A stretch of 6,469 nt of DNA from an uncultured Bacteroidales bacterium (GTDB lineage: Bacteria > Bacteroidota > Bacteroidia > Bacteroidales > P3): contig CALDHX010000034.1 of NCBI GenBank assembly GCA_937901525.1, forward strand, positions 1 through 6,469, given 5' to 3'. Numbering within the stretch: position 1 is the stretch's first letter; every line of letters begins with the position of its first letter. Shown here one piece after another: positions 5,024-6,469 of the stretch. A program made the position numbers and the translations under genes. Below the pieces are notes generated by a model that worked only from the letters and a program-made list of their open reading frames with translations, searched no databases and had not been told where the DNA came from.

Positions 5024-6343
5024 ATGTATAAATATTTTGAGAATGCCTTAGTTGTAAATGAAGGCAAAAAAGAAATTCTCAATATATTAGTAAAAGAAAA
5101 TCGGATAGAGAAGATAAGTGCATCTCCTCTATCCGATTTGCCTTTTAATACTAATCATATTGATTGTAAAGGATTAATATTATTACCTGGCGTAATTGAT
5201 GCTCATGTGCATTTTAGAGAGCCCGGTTTGACAGAAAAAGCTGATATGCACTCTGAATCTATAGCAGCCGTTGCAGGAGGAGTAACAACAGTTTTTGATA
5301 TGCCTAACACAAATCCTACTACAACAAGTAAACAAGCCTTAGAAGAAAAGCATCAATTAGCAAAAGAAAAAATGCTTTGCAACTATGGTTTATTTCTTGG
5401 ATTGACAAATAATAATTTCTCTGAAATTGAAAATATTAATTCTAAGGATTATTGTGGATTAAAGTTATTTCTTGGCTCTTCAACTGGCAATATGCTTGTT
5501 GATAATCAAAATATATTAGAAGAAATCTTCTCTAAATCAAAAAGAATTATTTCTGCACATTGCGAAGATGAGAAAATAATAAAAGAAAACACTGCTCACT
5601 ACAAGGCTTTGTATGAAGGAAAACAAACTCCTGCTAATATACATTCACTAATCCGCACTTCTGAGGCTTGTTTTAAATCAACTGCCTTTGCAATTGAGTT
5701 AGCAAAAAAGCATAATACAAAACTGCACATTGCACACATTAGTACAAAGGAAGAATTAGAACTTTTGAGTGCAGGAAAAATAGAAAACAAAAACATAACA
5801 GCAGAGGTATCTCCTAATCACCTTTGGTTTTCAGAAGAAGATTTTGAAAAATATGGTAATCTTATAAAGTGTAATCCTTCTATAAAAACAATTGAAGATC
5901 GCAACGCACTAAGAAAAGCATTAAATGAAGACAAAATAGACATAATTGCCACAGACCACGCTCCACACAAGATAGAAGAAAAACAAAAACACTATTTTCA
6001 AGCCCCTTCTGGCATTCCATCTATTCAACACTCTCTTTTAATGATGTTAGAATTAGTAAATCAAGGTGTTTTAACAATAGAGAAATTAGTAGAGAAGATG
6101 TCTCACAATCCTGCTATACTTTTTGATATAAAAGATAGGGGATTTATACGAGAAAACTACTTTGCAGACTTCATTTTGATAGATTCAAACCAAAAAACCA
6201 CTATTTCAAAAGAAAATATTTACTATAAATGTAAGTGGAGTCCATTGGAAAATCACACTTTCAATAACAAATTGATTTCCACATATATAAACGGGGAAAA
6301 AGTCTTTGAAAAAGATAATTTTTTCTTTGAAAAAAAGAAATAA
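5024..6343 (+). CDS. pyrC: Dihydroorotase
   Basis: This amidohydrolase-fold zinc enzyme closes carbamoyl-aspartate to dihydroorotate, the third step of pyrimidine synthesis. At 439 aa it has the length of the class I / CAD-like type found in Bacteroidota. DAHVHFREPG (59-68) supplies metal ligands H61 and H63 and substrate-binding R65. MPNTNP (93-98) supplies N95. K147 in GLKLFLGSSTGNM (145-157) is probably the carboxylated bridging lysine. H179 in SAHCEDE and H235 or H238 in HIAHIS are further ligands, and D311 in ATDHAPH (309-315) is the catalytic aspartate. GIPSIQHS (330-337) is also typical. All key residues are present, so it should be active. Related hydrolases such as allantoinase share the fold, but these motifs favour dihydroorotase. 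It starts one base after the zinc-ribbon stop and is last in the operon. Its last 13 residues, VFEKDNFFFEKKK, are encoded by 21-bp repeat units, and a strong hairpin lies in its 5' part. Confidence 0.95.
   Translation: MYKYFENALVVNEGKKEILNILVKENRIEKISASPLSDLPFNTNHIDCKGLILLPGVIDAHVHFREPGLTEKADMHSESIAAVAGGVTTVFDMPNTNPTTTSKQALEEKHQLAKEKMLCNYGLFLGLTNNNFSEIENINSKDYCGLKLFLGSSTGNMLVDNQNILEEIFSKSKRIISAHCEDEKIIKENTAHYKALYEGKQTPANIHSLIRTSEACFKSTAFAIELAKKHNTKLHIAHISTKEELELLSAGKIENKNITAEVSPNHLWFSEEDFEKYGNLIKCNPSIKTIEDRNALRKALNEDKIDIIATDHAPHKIEEKQKHYFQAPSGIPSIQHSLLMMLELVNQGVLTIEKLVEKMSHNPAILFDIKDRGFIRENYFADFILIDSNQKTTISKENIYYKCKWSPLENHTFNNKLISTYINGEKVFEKDNFFFEKKK
5098..5139. promoter_or_regulatory. Strong intragenic hairpin in the dihydroorotase 5' coding region
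   Basis: AAATCGGATAGAG (5098-5110) is the exact reverse complement of CTCTATCCGATTT (5127-5139). Inside it, after one A-C mismatch (5111/5126), AGAT pairs with ATCT, closing a 6-base loop AAGTGC (5116-5121). In total 17 of 18 positions pair. It covers codons 25-39 of dihydroorotase, about 75 nt after the start codon. On the minus strand the stem is followed by TTTTCTTTT, the form of an intrinsic terminator. On the plus strand only a weak CCTTTT follows. The fold is certain on paper; any regulatory function is inference. Confidence 0.6.
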
Positions 6344-6387
6344 AACAAAGAAAAATTAAATTTTTTCTTTGAAAAATTTGGCAGATT
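6304..6387. repeat. 21-bp-phased CTTTG/CAAAG repeat array
   Basis: Units begin with CTTTG at 6304, 6325 and 6367 and with its reverse complement CAAAG at 6346, each 21 bases after the last. Another in-phase CAAAA stands at 6388. Most units continue with an A-run, and two end in AATTTTTT. AATTTTTTCTTTGAAAAA occurs exactly twice (6317-6334 and 6359-6376). The first two units encode the last residues of dihydroorotase, the third contains the 5' arm of a hairpin, and the fourth contains the -33 box of the tRNA promoter. The units are close relatives of those at 277-393. Confidence 0.6.
6346..6371 (+). terminator. Hairpin after dihydroorotase, probable terminator
   Basis: CAAAGAAAAA (6346-6355) pairs perfectly with TTTTTCTTTG (6362-6371) across a 6-base loop, beginning 3 bases after the stop codon. 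The stem is almost all A-T and its T-run is inside the right arm, not after it, so termination may be inefficient. It is the only candidate terminator between the operon and the tRNA gene. Confidence 0.45.
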
Positions 6388-6408
6388 CAAAAAACCGCTG
6401 TATCTTTG
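6377..6408 (+). promoter_or_regulatory. Promoter of the tRNA-Val gene
   Basis: TTTG at 6377-6380 and TATCTTTG at 6401-6408, separated by exactly 20 bases, match the full Bacteroidota consensus. Transcription would begin around 6415, just before the mature tRNA 5' end at 6423. Confidence 0.85.
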
Positions 6409-6422
6409 CACTCGCAAACAAG

Positions 6423-6469
6423 GGGAGTATAGCTCAGTTGGTTTAGAGCATCTGCCTTACAAGCAGAGG
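6423..6469 (+). tRNA. tRNA-Val (anticodon UAC), 3' end cut by the window
   Basis: The sequence folds as a tRNA 5' part: a 7-base acceptor strand GGGAGTA (6423-6429), T8-A9, a D arm closed by GCTC (6432-6435) and GAGC, and an anticodon stem TCTGC/GCAGA. The anticodon loop is CTTACAA, with TAC at 6458-6460, which reads valine GUA codons and, with the usual wobble modification, other GUN codons. The variable loop, T arm and 3' acceptor strand lie beyond the window. In Bacteroidota such a gene is often first in a tRNA cluster, which cannot be judged here. Confidence 0.93.

Overview
The window looks like the chromosome of a low-GC member of the Bacteroidota, most likely Bacteroidales. Three lines of evidence agree. 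The promoters match the Bacteroidota form (TTTG, about 20 bases, TAnnTTTG) at several gene starts. No start codon is preceded by a clear Shine-Dalgarno site. The proteins resemble Bacteroidota versions of their families: a GldA-like ABC ATPase, a Nif3 / zinc-ribbon gene pair, and a dihydroorotase with a KLFLGSSTGNM motif. The content is core metabolism and housekeeping. I see no phage, transposase, CRISPR or toxin genes.

Layout. Bases 1-56 hold the first codons of a minus-strand gene for an exported protein, with its own promoter at 87-120. Bases 121-604 form an AT-rich divergent spacer that contains a degenerate array of 21-bp-phased CAAAG units. On the plus strand follow a GldA-like ABC ATPase (636-1346) and glyceraldehyde-3-phosphate dehydrogenase (1448-2455), the latter with a textbook promoter and a strong terminator hairpin. 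After that terminator comes a tight four-gene unit (2547-6343): a divergent S4/RluA-type pseudouridine synthase-like protein, a Nif3-family dinuclear-metal protein, a coiled-coil C4 zinc-ribbon protein, and dihydroorotase. The genes in this unit overlap by 4 nt or are separated by 11 nt and 1 nt. Its end is built from another 21-bp-phased repeat array that also supplies a hairpin. A consensus promoter then drives a tRNA-Val(UAC) gene, cut off by the window edge.

How the genes relate. GAPDH is central glycolysis and stands alone as a strongly expressed monocistron. The downstream unit mixes RNA modification (likely), the widely co-occurring Nif3/zinc-ribbon pair of uncertain biochemical role, and the third step of pyrimidine synthesis. 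I do not see an undescribed multi-gene system. The non-textbook signals are structural: a 42-nt nearly perfect palindrome inside the 5' part of the dihydroorotase gene, and two related arrays of helically phased A/T-tract repeats, one of which encodes the C-terminus of dihydroorotase. The RluA-like protein also has eroded signature motifs but keeps the likely catalytic residues.
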